Assembly (NCBI RefSeq): GCF_022458985.1
Contig: NC_061786.1
Span: 20,342,974-20,406,973, forward strand
Direction of reading: 5' to 3'
DNA: 64,000 bases
Source: Mugil cephalus
Taxonomy: Eukaryota; Chordata; Actinopteri; Mugiliformes; Mugilidae
The position numbers and the translations under genes were made by a program. This document shows, in pieces, positions 11,560-59,800 of the stretch. How positions within the stretch are numbered: position 1 is the first letter of the stretch; the number at the start of each line of letters is the position of its first letter. A model generated the notes under the pieces. The model had not been told where the DNA came from. It did no database searches and saw only the letters and a list, made by a program, of their open reading frames with translations.

Positions 11560-12560
11560 TGCAGTGTGGTCGTAACGTTCCTCTCTGAAAATCCCAGAGT
11601 GTCACCTCTATTCCTGCAGCCTTCCCGTCCCCTCGTCTCTTCTCTTTGTCCTCATTTTGCCGTGACGAGACAGTTTTGCTGTGGGCTGGTCCTCTCTCAT
11701 CTCCTCTCATTCCCTCTGTGGAAGATAAGGACTCCCACCCTCTTTGCTTCTTACCACAGATCCCCAATACGACCCCCCACATCCCCCCTTTTTTTTTTTT
11801 TGTCTGATTCTGCCTTCGTCATTTGCATAAAAGGGTGCAAAGAGACTGCAGAGGTTTGTTTTGTGTCCCCAAACAGCACCAGCTCTGACATTTTAGCTGT
11901 TAGTTAGAATCTAGAGACGTAAACACTCATTCTGTTGGATAATAATAAGCCCGCAGATGAGAAATGTGTCATTCTGGCTTCTGTGTTTGGATGAGAGATG
12001 TATTATTCTCCCTCTCCTCAAAGCTATCTTTCTTTTGTTCTGAGGCTCAAACGCACGCTCGCCCCCAAACTTCCAACGTCTATCGGCCTCCAAAAAGCTG
12101 AAAGCTTTTACACAGACACCCTGCAGCGCTCGCCTCTTTTTGCAAAAAGGGATGACAGCACAGAAAGGGAGAGGACCGAGCCCCGGCCTGTGCAGTTGGC
12201 TGATAAAAGAGAGTTAATCCTCGCTCTGTGATGAGCCGCGACATCAGGCCCCGGGACCTAATTCAATCTGTGTGCGCTGCATTACTGAGCATCACCTGGA
12301 CCTTTTGTGTTCAGTCACAATGAAACAGCATCCGAGTGCATCCGAAATGCTTACAGCTTGAGTTTCTGGACTCTTTTTATTTTTTTTTTGCACTTGCAAT
12401 AGAAAGAATTGCCTTTTTAAAGTTATTTTAACAGTCATTTCACTGCAACGCTGTGAGATCAGCTTCTTTGGTTGTATTTTCTGCAGCCTTATCAGGACCG
12501 AAACTGCTCTTTGAACAGTTGTGAAGTAAAATAAATGATTCATCCATCATTAGGAGGCTA
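9588..12560. other. Long AT-rich stretch upstream of the dctn1 start exon
   Basis: No coding evidence. It contains a probable MITE at about 11040-11310 (family with TTAGGTACACT-type ends) and an ACAGACAG-type repeat near 11530-11560. The region 11384-12300 is more GC-balanced but has no recognisable gene. Confidence 0.45.
11040..11310. repeat. Decayed MITE, family B
   Basis: The right end (GCACCTAATGAACTGTCAAG) matches the inverted end of the better preserved family B copy at 19730-20296. The middle shares a stretch with that copy (attcag then gatgatcatt-tggagga). The left end is unclear. Confidence 0.45.
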
Positions 12561-13072
12561 ATTACTGTCTATTTTGAGAGGGTCTTGAGAGGCACATGTG
12601 CAGGCTTTAGGACCCAGTGTCTGAGCCTCCGTCTGGGCCTAAAGCTCCCTCCCTCCCTCCTGCAGGAGCCAGCGCAGTGCTGCCGCTCAGCTGATGCTCT
12701 CACAGCTCGCCAAGCCTTCCTCTTTTTTTTTTTTTTTTTTTACCCTCCTCTCTTCTTTGCTCTGCCGTTTGCCCGTTCATCAGAGGGGTTTGGTGATCGG
12801 CGACGCGTCAGAAACTTCCAGATAGCCTCCCGACGACTTTTGTTTGCGAGCGGCTCGAAAAGGAGGGGTCCAGTTTGGTGGAGAGGCTGCTCTGTGGGGA
12901 TCAGGGATAAGGGGATGGTGTGATTCTGTGAGGAGGAGGAGGAGGAGGAAGGAGGAAGGAGGAGGAGGAAGACACTCCGGCAGCATCACTGAACCTCCAC
13001 TCTCCTCGACCCCCTTCTGTCTGGCTTTTTCCCCCAATAACACCGAGACAGGACAAGGGGGGGCGAGGAAAC
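12560..13072 (+). promoter_or_regulatory. dctn1: dctn1 (p150) 5'UTR and probable proximal promoter
   Basis: GC-richer region directly before the ATG at 13073, with CTCCC repeats (12640-12660), a T-run (about 12722-12741) and a GGA-repeat tract (12930-12970). The T-run and pyrimidine stretch ending in CAG at about 12783 would also serve as a splice acceptor. The interval may therefore be a second, mostly untranslated exon rather than a promoter. No TATA box is obvious. Confidence 0.45.
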
Positions 13073-47501
<34,429 letters not shown>

Positions 47502-49240
47502 ACCTCCACCTCCACCTCCACCTCCACCTAACACACCTGCTGCACCCACACACACACATATAACACAGCTTCATCTCCACCCCAGGGCCAAACGAGGAGG
47601 GAGGCGTCTCACTGCTCACATCACAGCCGGGTAAAGGGAATTATCTTGGGAGTGAAAGCTGGAGATAGAGGTCAGTCGGCTGCCATGTCTATAAACAGGT
47701 TAGTTAAGAAGTCATATACGCTCGTTAGCCATTTAATTAGGTACACCAGTGAAAACAAATGCATTAAATATCCTATTCATGGAGGTTATGGTGTTCAACA
47801 TTGTATTGTGTTTCTATTATTGTGGCCACGCAGTGTAAACCTTTTCAAAGTTCAACCTTTCTAACGCCTTTCAACATCGGATGAGCGTATTTCAAGAAGT
47901 GAAGAAGGAGGATAAAATAAAGTATTAATCTATCTACGAATGCATTCACTAGTGTACCTAATGTTTTGGCAGGTGAGTGCATGTGAATATTTTGAGTTTG
48001 GTCAATTTTTCATTTTAAATTTCACAATTTTTTTAAAGGTTAGATGAAAAAAATAGTCATGGCTGCTTAAATTAGTCACAATTATGATTATATTTATTTA
48101 GTTTAGTACTAAAAGCAACAACTTTAAATAGTTAAAGTAAAGTCAACCTGTTTGACTTCATCCAGATGCAGATTAATGATTCTCCAGCCTGTTGCTTCTA
48201 CGTTTTAGTTTTAAATCCTAGAGATATGAGAGCGAGTGCACGGCTGCATGCTGCCCACATTCACAGAAAAACATTTATTTATTTATTATTTATCCTCCTC
48301 CTCCTCCTCATCGTCGTTATCAGCCCTGGTCGGAGCCGTTTACATTAGGCCAAAACATTGTTTGACTGTTACTGACGAACAGGATGTGAAGAATCATGAC
48401 GCTGTGTTGTAAACGTTCATCAGGTGTTTTTATTTTATTTATTTTATTAACAGTCTAAAGGGAAAGAAGGATCAAGTGACATTAAATCAATTTAAAGTTG
48501 ATCAAATAGACTTTTTTTGCACATTTAACCAACAAACATTTTTCGCTGCGATGACGTTTTTAACAGATTAAGATTAAGAACAAACAAAGGATTTCAGTGT
48601 TTCACTAAAACGTTTCGCTCTGATCGACGTCAGTGGATTTACTGTGTAAAAACGTGGCTGAACTTATTTTGCAGATTAGTTTAGATACTTGACGGCACTT
48701 TAGTCAGAAGAAGAAGAAGAAGACGACGACGCGCTATATAGTTTGAATTATTTAATATTTATTACCCTCGTGGTGTTGGAGTTGTCACTGTGTCCTCCTG
48801 CTGTTCGGTTACGATGACGCCGCTGTGTGTGTTAGTGACGTTACACAGACGGTTGTGTTTTGTTGATGTGTGTAGACGTGACTCGGTCCGAGCCTTAAAA
48901 CCTGCAGCGAGCCTCGTGGTAAAGATCAACCCGCCTTATTTCTGTCGCAAACCAAACATTGTTTCAAGCAAAACTACATCTTTGCCAAAGACTCTTCACC
49001 ACATTTGCCATGGCTGATTTTAATGTGTTTAGTTTGTTTACGTTTACAGTAAAACTGTCACGACTTGAAGTTTACGTTACATTGATTTAACCGGAGGAAC
49101 GTGCAGGTGTTTCTGATGGATTTATTTATCTGTACTGAATCTGCAGCTTGTCTGAGCTCGTCTTACCTTGTTCTTTCCTCGTGTGGCTTCCTGCTCTTGC
49201 ACAAACGATAACTGATCAATAAAGACATTAAAGCGAGTGT
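47502..49240 (+). promoter_or_regulatory. dctn1: dctn1 3'UTR candidates and intergenic strip
   Basis: A (CCTCCA)n tract lies at 47503-47528. Two poly(A) signals are plausible: AATAAA at 47916-47921, inside a MITE, and AATAAA at 49218-49223, followed by a GT-rich element. No other gene is seen. A MITE occupies 47716-47985. Confidence 0.5.
47716..47985. repeat. MITE family B copy in the dctn1 3' region
   Basis: The left end TTAATTAGGTACACCAGTG and right end CACTAGTGTACCTAATGTTTTGGCAGG are inverted, as in the 19730 copy. Confidence 0.7.
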
Positions 49241-49279
49241 TTCGCCGTCCGTCGTCACTGTCTGAGTCCGTAAAAGTCT

Positions 49280-49285
49280 TTTATT
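49280..49285 (-). promoter_or_regulatory. alms1: alms1 poly(A) signal
   Basis: TTTATT on the plus strand is AATAAA on the minus strand, about 205 bases after the alms1 stop. Confidence 0.6.
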
Positions 49286-49490
49286 AAAAAAAAAAACCAC
49301 ACGTTCAGGTTCAAACAACTAGAATTTCTACTCATCTAGAAAAGTTTTTTTTTTTAAAAAAGGTCCATGATGCTTCTGTTCGAGTTTAATTCCCCTTCAA
49401 AAATAAATAAAAGATTAAAATAGGTAGTTTTGTTTCTGTATTAGAAATGTTTCACTGATTTCATGTTCAGTCCGGAGGTCACATGTCTGA

Positions 49491-50847
49491 TCACTGCCAC
49501 GCTGATCTTCTGCCCAGGACACGGTTTGTGATTCTCTGAAAGACACGAAGCAACAAGTTTGTTTTTGACTCTTTAAGCTCATTTAAGGTTCATTTAAAGA
49601 TTCGTGTGAATGAAGAAAGCAGTTATTTTGTACCTTGTTGTAGAGTTGTGCGTTCAGTCGGTAGGATTTATACTCCGCTTTCCTTCTCTCCTCCTCTCTC
49701 CTCCTCTGAACTTCTGGCAGAGTCTCATAAATCCTGAAAACCAAACTCACTGTTATTGATCCTAAACTACACTCTGATTTAAACTAATATATTTTAGCAG
49801 AACATAACAGTCGTGAACTAAATCCTCCTTCATGACTAATGTTCAGTTTATGTAGAAACAGGATCACAAAGATTGGATTAAATTAAACGTTTCTAACAAC
49901 GTGGTGTTTTTCCAACTTGAATCCACGTTTGGGTGAATTTTCCCACTGAGGAAGAAGAAACGTTCAAGTCAATCAAACTTTATTTATAAAGCGTCAATAA
50001 TACAAATTTGGTTCAAATAACTGAAAGTGTCGAATGACATTTTTTTTTAAATGTTTCTATTATTTTGAATAAATAATTATTTAATCATAACAGAGACATA
50101 AAATAATAGAAATGTTTCAGTTGTTTAAAACCAAATTTGTGTTATTGGCGCTTTATAAATAAAGTTTGATTGACTTGAACATTTCCTTCGTTCTTTGCTG
50201 TTGTGCCAACGTGTCGTTTAAACACTTCCTCCGATAAAATCCATATTGTTTCCTCGTTAAGTTTTAAATGAAAAACAACCTCCCAACAGATTATCCAAAG
50301 AGCATGTGAATGCAACACGAATTACCCACTAAAAATAGAAGAACTCACTGAAAACTGTACAGAAACAGTTTCAGTTGACACACTGCTATTACTTAAATGC
50401 AAACTAATTTTAATAGCTGTATGACAAGAATCAATAACTTTAGGAAAGTTTACTGAACCAGTCAGTTATTCTATCAACAGATTTGTTTCTTTAAACTAAC
50501 TAATAGTTCCTATAACTCTTTGAATCATCAAAGAGAAACTTACTGTTTGGATCTTTGGATCATCTCCTTCCTGGGAACGACCCTCCTCATCAGAGCGGCG
50601 CCTCCAGAGAGAAAAGGATGTAAATGAGTGATTAATCGCTCCACGTATTAACACAAAGAAGTAAACTCTCGTGTTCAGTACCTGGAGGCCTCATCAGCCT
50701 CTCGGCTCCTCCCAGCCGGTCGAAGACGTCGTCTCTGTCTCGGGTGAAGACGGCCTGTAGCTTCCTCTCCTCCACCTGCAGAGCCAGACGCTTCATCCTC
50801 TGCCTGGAGCGGGAGAGAAACTCTGGACGACTCATCTCCAGAGCTTC
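49491..50847 (-). CDS. alms1: alms1 last four exons: ALMS motif
   Basis: Exons 50847-50682, 50601-50544, 49733-49634 and 49535-49491. They read EALEMSRPEFLSRSRQRMKR, RKLQAVFTRDRDDVF, PRKEMIQRSKQIYETLPEV and YKSYRLNAQLYNKRITNRVL, ending GRRSAWQ-stop. This is the family-defining ALMS motif, also found in KIAA1731/CEP295 and C10orf90, linked to centriole targeting. All joins keep phase. Confidence 0.95.
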
Positions 50848-53800
50848 CTGCAGCGCGGAGGACGAATATACCAGCGTTTAAAACGACAAAGAAGATACAG
50901 TTTGATGCTCAAACAGATCTGATCTGATCTGATCAGGTTGGAAAATCCAGAATTTTCCTTGATTTTAACATGAATTGTGCGTCATTCTTAAGATGAAAAT
51001 ATTCAAATGAATCTACTCTATAGTTTATGAACACGTTGCTTTTTCTTTTTTAAAAGAAAACTAAATAAACTAGTCGTGACAAACAATGAGGATTCTAGTG
51101 TTTAAAACTTAATAATAAATCCTGATTTGCTCCTTTATAGATTTAGATAATTGTCTGCACTCGAGTCAGAAGAAGCTTCAAATTATTACATTACTTGATC
51201 TGAAATACATCAACTAACCTGGAGAGAGACTTGAGTCAGACCAGAGGACGTGGTCTTGGCTGTAGGTTCCGGTTCCGGTTCAGGTTCTAGTTCGTGTATC
51301 ACACCGTGCTGTTCGTTTCTGTCCTCGAGGACTCGTCTCTGTCGGAGCGGCTCTCTCCACGGACGGATTCTGCTGTACGGCTCAAACCAGACCGCGCTCG
51401 GCCTCCGGGACGACGAAGACTCGTCCGGCCGGTTCTCCTTCCTCGCATCTGACCTCAGGGCGGCGGCGGAGATGAACCAGGAAACGCCTGCGAAGAAGAA
51501 GCGGAGTTAAAACTGTGCACGATTAAAACAGCGAAAGGTACGATTCTAAAAAGCCATCGTACCTTTAGGGTAAAGCTTTGCTGGACTCCTCCTGCTCTTT
51601 CTCTGCTTCTGGACGCCCTGACTTTTAGAAGGGCTCCTCCGTCCTCCTCGTCCTCGCACGGCGCCCGATGAAGACGGTGAGATCTGCCCCAAAGCTCTGG
51701 CGCCAACAGGTGATGGGAACGTGGTCCCGACGTCCCTGGTGTGTCGCCGCGTCCCGTTATTAACAATCTCCAGGTCACCTGAGGAAAAAAATGAAATAAA
51801 ATTAAATTCAACTTTTTATTTTTTTATTACAGCTTCACATTTACATTGAGACATAAATCTAAAATCTGAATGAAGCTCCTGATAATAGAATTAACCTCAG
51901 AAGAAGTAAATGCTTCAAATATTTCACAGAAACTTGACATTTGTTCTGAATTGATCCTGCTCTGCTGCACTGACCTGCCTGGACGCCTTTGTTGACCAGT
52001 TTCACAGCCTTCTTCGCTTCCAGGGTCCTGGACGGGCCACGGTTTGATGGGACGGTGTAAGTGCTGCTTGATGAGGCAGAATCAGCAACAACCTGAAGAC
52101 AAAGTCAGTGGAAACTTAAGTTTAACACCTGTAATCGTGTGTTTGTAGGTTTAGTTTGCTCAGAGCTACTTCTGTACACGCTGAGCTTTGTCAAGACATA
52201 AAAATCAAATATGTTTCTATAACTTTCAACAACTCAAATAGGTGTGAACCTCAGAGTTCATTACACTTGTTATTATAATAATCTGCACATGACAACAGAA
52301 ACGAGGACAGTAATACTCAGATAAACCTACAGATCTCTCAGTGCCGGTGAAGTCCGACGGGGTGAGGACGAGCGGAGGAGTGTTCCTTCCTCTCCTCTGT
52401 TCCCTCCCTTCTTTCTGCCTGTTGATGGCGCCGTACAGTTTGCCGAGGCTGGGCGTGGCCTTCAGGCGCTGCACCCTGTGGGCACCGAAGGCTCGGATCA
52501 GCCGGGCCGTGTCCACGGTGGACACGGAGCCGGACGCGGTGGACAGCGTCTCTGACGACTCGTCTCTGCCCGCGGGGGACAGGTGCAAACTCTGGGAGGA
52601 GTCGTGGGAGAAAGCGGACGAGTCGTCGTCTTCAGTCAGCGAAGGTTCAACTCCTCTAGCTCCTCTGTCATCATGTAAACGAGTGTCCTCCTTTCTCTTT
52701 GTCCTCCTCATTATCACATCGTCTCTTCTCCATCCTAAATTGTCCTCTGGATGATAACCCCCCCTCTCCTCCTCCTCCTCCTCCGGTGCTGCAGACATAT
52801 CAGTCGACCTCGTGCTATGAATTAGCCGAGACAGACGCTCCAGACGCTCTAGCAGCGACTCCTCTCTGTCTCGGGTCGGCCGCGATTCCTCCGTCGTCCA
52901 CTGGTCACAGAACTTGTCCCACAGCTGGTCCAGAGCGCTGCTGCTGCTGCTGCTCCTCTGGAAGGAGGACTCAGGACGATGCTGCTGTCCACCTCTTCCT
53001 CTCTGAGCCACTGATGTTTGGAGCGTGTGAAGGTGCTGAAATCTCTGCCGGCTTGGCTCTGGATGATCGTAGTTTAGGAACTGGATGGGGCTCGTCCCCT
53101 GGTCTCTCTTGGAGACGTCTTGGTTGCTCAGTGAAGGCACTTTGTTAAAAGCTGCGGACATCTGAGAGGACGGCTTCAGAGTTTGGCTCAAACCCGGAGA
53201 GATGGCACCTTTATAAGAGACAACGAAACAATCAAAACAATGGAATGAAACATAATCAAATAGTAAAAACTGTCACAGGATAGTCAGTGTTATTTAGTTC
53301 TACTGTCAGTGGTCATAATGTTATGCCTGATTGGTGTGTGTGTGTCTTGTGTCCCTTTTTGGCTCTGGTGGCAATGGACAAGAGTTGACAAAAGTTATTG
53401 TCATGTAGCTGTGAAAGTTTGAAGAAATGGCATTAATATCTAGTGTAAGTATATTTTGTATCATCTTCCAGAGAGAAAAGCTTCATGAACACGAACACAA
53501 AGGTCTGAAAAGAGTCGAGCATTTGCATGAAACTGAAGAAACGCATGAAAGTGAGCTATAAAAACACTCTGTTTAATAAACGTGAAGACAGATAAAAATC
53601 CAACATCAGTATCATTAGCTACTTTAAAGCCTGACGAATGCATCATGTTGTTGTTTTTTTTTTCTAGTAGTGAATGAGACTCTGGTTCTTAGAAATGAAG
53701 GAATTAGTTCATAAATCATTCAGTTTAATCGATTGATCTGTTTTAATGTCTAAACCTCCTCAAATTAGTAGAACTATTAAATAATATTTAACAGCATATC

Positions 53801-56800
53801 CGATTGTTTTATCCTCACTAAGTTAGTCTCTTAGCGTTGCATTAAAATAAACTAAGATAAATCTCTAGAAGAGAGTTTTATCTGATGCTTGTTTCTCAAA
53901 AGCATTTAACATAATGAAACCTGGTGTGACGTTAGGGAGGTATCTGGTGCATTTAGCTGTTCAGCTCACCTCTGTGTCCAGGCTCGTTCATTCTGAAGGT
54001 GGACGTCTTCGTCTTCTTGCTGTAAATCCCCTCTACGTGTTTGATGGCGACTCCGCGGTCCAAACCCGGGTCCTGGCGCCCGAGGACCTCGCTGCTGAAG
54101 TGAGGAGGGACGGCGTCGTCCGAGCCTGGTTAGAATTAAATACTTAGCTCATGACGAGTGCAGATTAAAAACGGGATAACGGGGAGAAATAATACGTTTG
54201 GTCGGAGCTGAACGGGAGACGTCTAGTGACAATGAGTCTTCGGTGGCTTCTACCCGGTTCTCAACTGGGGCCCCAACGCTGCCTTTGTTTCACCGGCCCC
54301 TGAACATGAATAATTAATGTTCTCCCTGGTGTATGTTACAAAGGACCAGCTGCTGCTCACACAGACACAGAATGAAGTCTAATTTACATGGATTCTTCTT
54401 AAGTCATTCATCTCTAATTTATTATAGGATATATTTTTGTATTTACAAAATATTTTGTGGGGATCTGAAACCAAAAATAATCCAAGAAATGTATTTCAAG
54501 TTATTATTTTTGTATTTGTTCATGTTTTAAGGATGGAAATGTTGCTCGTAGTAGACAAAAGACAGGCTTTTATACTTATAAAATATATACTTTTCACTTA
54601 AAAGTTTGACATAATGTCATAAACACAATTTTCTTCCTTTATTGCTCGTGGCTTGAACATAGTTGACACTCGAGTTAATCTGGGAGGAGCTGTGTATATA
54701 ATTTATAGGCGTGTACCTGAGTGGGAGCTCTCCATGGTGGTGTCAGAGACATCAGCCTCAGTCTGAGGGACGTAGAAAAGCTCCTCGCTGCCACGAGGTT
54801 TATAAGGCAGCAGGGAAGGAACTGTGGCAGGAGGAGGAGTGAGGGCACATCAGTGTTAATGTCACACACATTATGCTTTTAATTTATACTCTCATTCCAT
54901 ACAACATCATTTGATGTAGGACTGAGCGAATACTGGGATTTTTTTTTAAGTTATATGAATTTTTAATATTTTATCTTAATAACATTGAATTCTTTTTATT
55001 TATTTATTTATTTTTTATCTCCGATCAGCAGTCAGTGTTAACACGGGGCCTGTTTTTACCACTAGTGTGGAATTATTCTACAATATTTACTCCTAATCAG
55101 AGTAAAGTCAAACCTTAGTCACACGTGAATTAAAAAATAATAAATACCATGATACTGTCAGAATTTTGAATTTGAATTTTTGGTCATATCACCCAGCCCT
55201 AATTTGTTGCATGATAAATAGTAAATAGAAGTGTATATATTTATGGATGAAGTGAATAAAAAGCGTACCTGGTGTTTCAGAGGTAAAAGGTCCTGGTGAG
55301 GTTTCAGGTGTGTGACGCGTTGTAAAGGATTGTGTGGTCGTCTTGTCTTGAGACGCAGCAGATTTAAACACGGGTTTTTCTAGCCTCCTTGGTTCTCTTG
55401 TGTCGAGCCACTCGGGTGGACTGGACAAACCGACGCCTTCGTCCGGGCTGCTGGCCGCTGATGACGAATGTCTAAAGTGGACAAGCTCTTCCCGCGGCAG
55501 CCTCGAGAGAGCGTGACTGGAGCGGGACGCAGTGGACGGGGTTTGATCGGTAACTTTGGGCGACAGAGTGAGATGGACGTGTGAGACGTGACCAGTCCCG
55601 GCAGGAGATTTAACGGCGGATGAGCTTGTGGTCTGAGAGCTGTTATGGACTAAAAACTTGTCACCTCGCCTGCTGTCACGTTTGGTCCCATCGTCTCTAC
55701 CCAGTGGTGGTGGAGGTTCTTCAAAGTGGCCTCCAACAGCGTCTTGTCTCTCTGCTGCTGACGGAGAAGTCACATTTCTGGGGTGCAGACCACCTCTTAC
55801 TCCTAATCTTTCCTCTTCCTCCAGTGGGGGTGTGTCTGTGGACAGCTCCGTCAGGTGCAGAGGCCCTGGAGTCGGCGCAGGGGACGTGGAAGGCGAGGGG
55901 GAGGTCGAGCGCCTGCGGGTGGAGATGGTGATGGATGTGAAGGCCCGGGGGGGTTTCGTGGGGAGGGTGACTCCTTCTCTGGCGGCGATCTCACAAACTT
56001 TAGCCTCCAGGTCTTGGTGAAGATGCTCTGTGCTAGAGAGAGGAGGGTTCGTACGGGGGCCGAGCGGCGGCGGCGGCGGCTGGTGTGGCTGCTTGTTAGC
56101 GTCGCTGACGGAGGCAAATACCTCTGCTAACCGAGCCTGGTTGTTCTCTTTCGGGTTTAAAACACTGGATGCTGCACTGGTATCTGTATCTGTGCTGCTC
56201 TGGCTCTGGAAGAAGAAAAAAAAAAAGATCAGGTAAGATTTTTACTTAGTCAACACAAAGATAAAAAATAAACACACTGCAAAACCTCACTGAAACTTTA
56301 ACGGCGGTTTACAGTTTTATTATTCTTTTTCTAAATGGGCATCTTTTATTTGCTGACACACACCATGCCTGCAACAATTACCTTGCGTTTGACACCTGTA
56401 CTGTCCAGAGATCGGAAGCAGATTAGAATATTAAAATGATTAAAATGACAAATACATAAATGACAAAATAAAAGTTTATGCTTAATAATGTAAAAAAAAC
56501 TGTATCATTGTAAATTGTAATGATAAAGAGAACCACATGAGAGCGTTACCTTTATGGGGTTTTTTAACAGCAGCTCTTTCTTAATTTCTTCAATTCTTCT
56601 TCTGTCTTCTTTGTCCAACTCTAGAGGCTCACACTGTTGTCCCGACACCTTCAGCTTAATCCACTCTGCAGAACAATAAATGAAAGATGACTCAAAATAC
56701 AATCCACTGATGCAGGTTAAGGAAGTTAAGAGTCAATAACCCAGATAATCCAAGCTGAAATGTCAGATAAGCTATGATGTGGGCAAGTTAGATTCTGGGT

Positions 56801-59800
56801 AAATTTAAAGACCCACTTTGTGTGAGAAGCTTAAATGGGGGGAAATTAAAGGTGACAGCATGTGGGGTGACCCTTATAGTTTACCTAGTTGAACCCCCAC
56901 TCACCCCATTGCTTTCCATCTCTCTTAACTGATTCAATAAAGGCACAAAAGTCCAAAAAACATGTGACTTGTTTTACCTCTGGCTTTGATCTCCTCTTGG
57001 TCCGTGACGCTGGGCGTGCTGGACATCATGGTGGCTGGAGACTCACTCTGCAGTAACTTGGCCACGCGTACGGCCAGTGAGCTCTCGCTGCTCCCGTCGC
57101 TAATCACTCCCTGGTCCGATTCTTCGAGGACAGGAGAAGGGGAGACACTCAGGACAGGAGCTCCGGGTGTTGTCCTCTCTTCTTCGTCCTCCTCCTCTCT
57201 GGTCTGTGCCGTGTCTACGGGAGTAGAGGTGAGCTGTTGTGCACTCGCAGCCGGCGGAGGCTGCGTTGGGATCGCGTCAGGAGGTGCAGCGCTGCAGCCC
57301 TCGGGCTCCGTCCGCCGGGCTGATTTGGAAAGGACGAGGGACGTCCCTGCACCGCCACTAACAGCGCTATCTGCAGGTGTTTTGGGTGTAATCGTGGCGG
57401 GTCCCGCCGTAAAAGCTTGTTGCCACGATGACGTCATATTCTCTCGACCAACAGAGCTCTGCCTCGGTTTTTCTGAAGTCAGCACTGAGTCGGACGACGA
57501 CCTGGTCCAAGGATGTGAGGAATGAGTCCTGAGGTCTCCAGCAGAGGAGGAGGAGGAGGAGAATGAGGACTCGGGAAGTCTGCTGGTTTTCTTCTCCTGC
57601 GAGAGGAAGAGGTTCTCATCGGAAACGAGACGGGGCGCAGCACGGGAGGCCGAAGACGCTGCAGAAGACGCAGAAGACACCATGTTGTCTGCCTGCGAGA
57701 GGAGTTTACGGATTTCCAACAAGGCTTTGGAGCCGATAAAAGACTCTTCCGCACTCTGATCCAAACTACCGCTCGTTTGTAACAGTGACCCTGTGTTTCT
57801 TTCCCCACGTTTATCACCGACAGGTAACGAGACCTCAAATTTGTCTCTGGGCTGGTTGTTTTTCAGGTCGCTGGTTGAACCGCTGTCCTGCTGCTGGCTG
57901 TGATGCAGTGTTACAGAGGAATCGGAGTCTTCAGTCGACTGTGAGAGGGCTGCCGGTCTGGGTTTACGCTGCGTGGCTTCAGCATCAGACGGAGGAGAAG
58001 TGCGCTTGGTTCGCTCTGGGACAGAAACACCTTGACCGAGACTGTCCAGGCTAAATGGGATGGATATACTGGAGTCCACTGACACGATGCTGGACCTGGA
58101 AAACTCGCTTTTGTGGGGACTGCTACCTGGAAACGCAATGAAACACGTTTTAAATGTTTTCATAATGGATAATAGACATGCATTTAACAATTACCAACAA
58201 CAAAAAAAATGTTTTAAAAAACAAATTAATGCAATTGGTTGCTTAAACATTACATGTTGGTTTAAATAGGTTTGAGCTAGATTTTTATGTTTTCAAGGTA
58301 AGTTTAAAAGTAAGATACCTTCAGAAGGCTGAGTGCTCTTGGTCGGCGTCCCAATGGATCCTTTAACTGTAGAGAGATCAGTAGGAGAGAATTCAGGCTC
58401 TCTGATTGGTCCTCGGGGGGCGAATGGAGTTAAGATCGTCGAGGGAGACTGGTCTATGCCGAGGTTATGGAGATACAACTGCAAGGGGACAAAAACATGT
58501 CAGGTACATATACAGAAATTAGATCTGACATAAAGGTTTCGTAGGCATTAAGGCATCTGAAATAATATTTTATAAATATAAAGAGTTTTTCGAGGTTTTC
58601 ATTTACCGGAATTCGTTCATCAATGTCGAGCTCTTGAAGCTTGGGAAGAGGCGGTGGCGTTGATCGTTTTGACGACCAGTGGGGGGCATAATTGTCAATT
58701 TCCAGGCTGACAACAGAGGACGCTCCGACAGAAGCTCCCACTTTAACGCCACTGTAACTACCTTGGGAGCTCGAAAGCGCAGAATCACGGTCGAGTGACA
58801 CATCGCTGAAGTGGCCCAGGCTCATGAGATTTAAGGGTTGAACTGAAGAGCTTGGAAGATCATCCTGACGGGGGCTCGCCTCTTTCTCCGAAGCCCTGTC
58901 CGTCTGTTGATCTTTGCGGGCGGACATGACGACTGTGCTGAGAGAAGAGTGGGACTGTGACCTGCCGCAGGGTGAGGCGGAGGGAGGTGCTGCAGACCCG
59001 GTGTTGTCCACGTCGCTGGGAGTACTGCCCACCGCCTCCCCTCTTCTCGGAGAAGACAAGGCAGACGGAGTGGAGGAGCTTTGTGGGACATTATGATTGT
59101 CAGAACCTGAAACAAGAGGCTGCTGTAAACTCTTCACCTGCTGACTAAGGATGCGATTCAGCTTGTCAGATACTGCCTCGTAAGCTTTATTTTTAGGAGA
59201 GGTGCCAGAGAATCCTTGCAGCGCTAGGTTATCAAATAATGAAGTCTTGCCTGAACTCTGGTTTGCCCTCCAAGCATCTACTTTCTCCATATAGTTGAGA
59301 CTTGGGAGAGACTGGACTTTTTCAGAGCTACCAGCCTCTTGACGCTGATTTGTTGTGTCTGGGCCTTTGGCATCTTCTACAGGAACAGCTGGCTGGGGTG
59401 AGACCCCTGAGCTCGACTGGAAAGAGCTTTCTTTATTCGATTCTATGGCTGAAAGTTGGTCTAATTTAGCCTTGATACTGGATTTGTGTGGGGCCTTGAA
59501 AACTCCTGGAGTGGATTGAGACTGTGGGAGAAAACCCAGGTAGGACCCATCAATCCCCGTTTGGTTTCCGGACAACCAAAGGTCTTGTTCTCTGTGAGTC
59601 CGTACTACACCTGCTGAAAATGGTCCCGTCCAAGGAACGCTACTAAAATTAATTTTGATCACATCTGGCTTGCCCTCAGACATCTCTTTGAAAGATGGAG
59701 TAACAGACTGAACAGGTGGTTTGTTCTTGGATTCAGCTTCAGACAGCAGTTGTCTGTGTAACTCCTCACTGCTGTCATCGGGTTGAGTGCTGCGGGAACC

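Noticed and set aside
52341..53148. Long plus-strand frames opposite alms1 exon 11
   Set aside because: Mirror frames of a Ser-rich coding exon; no splice context or homology.
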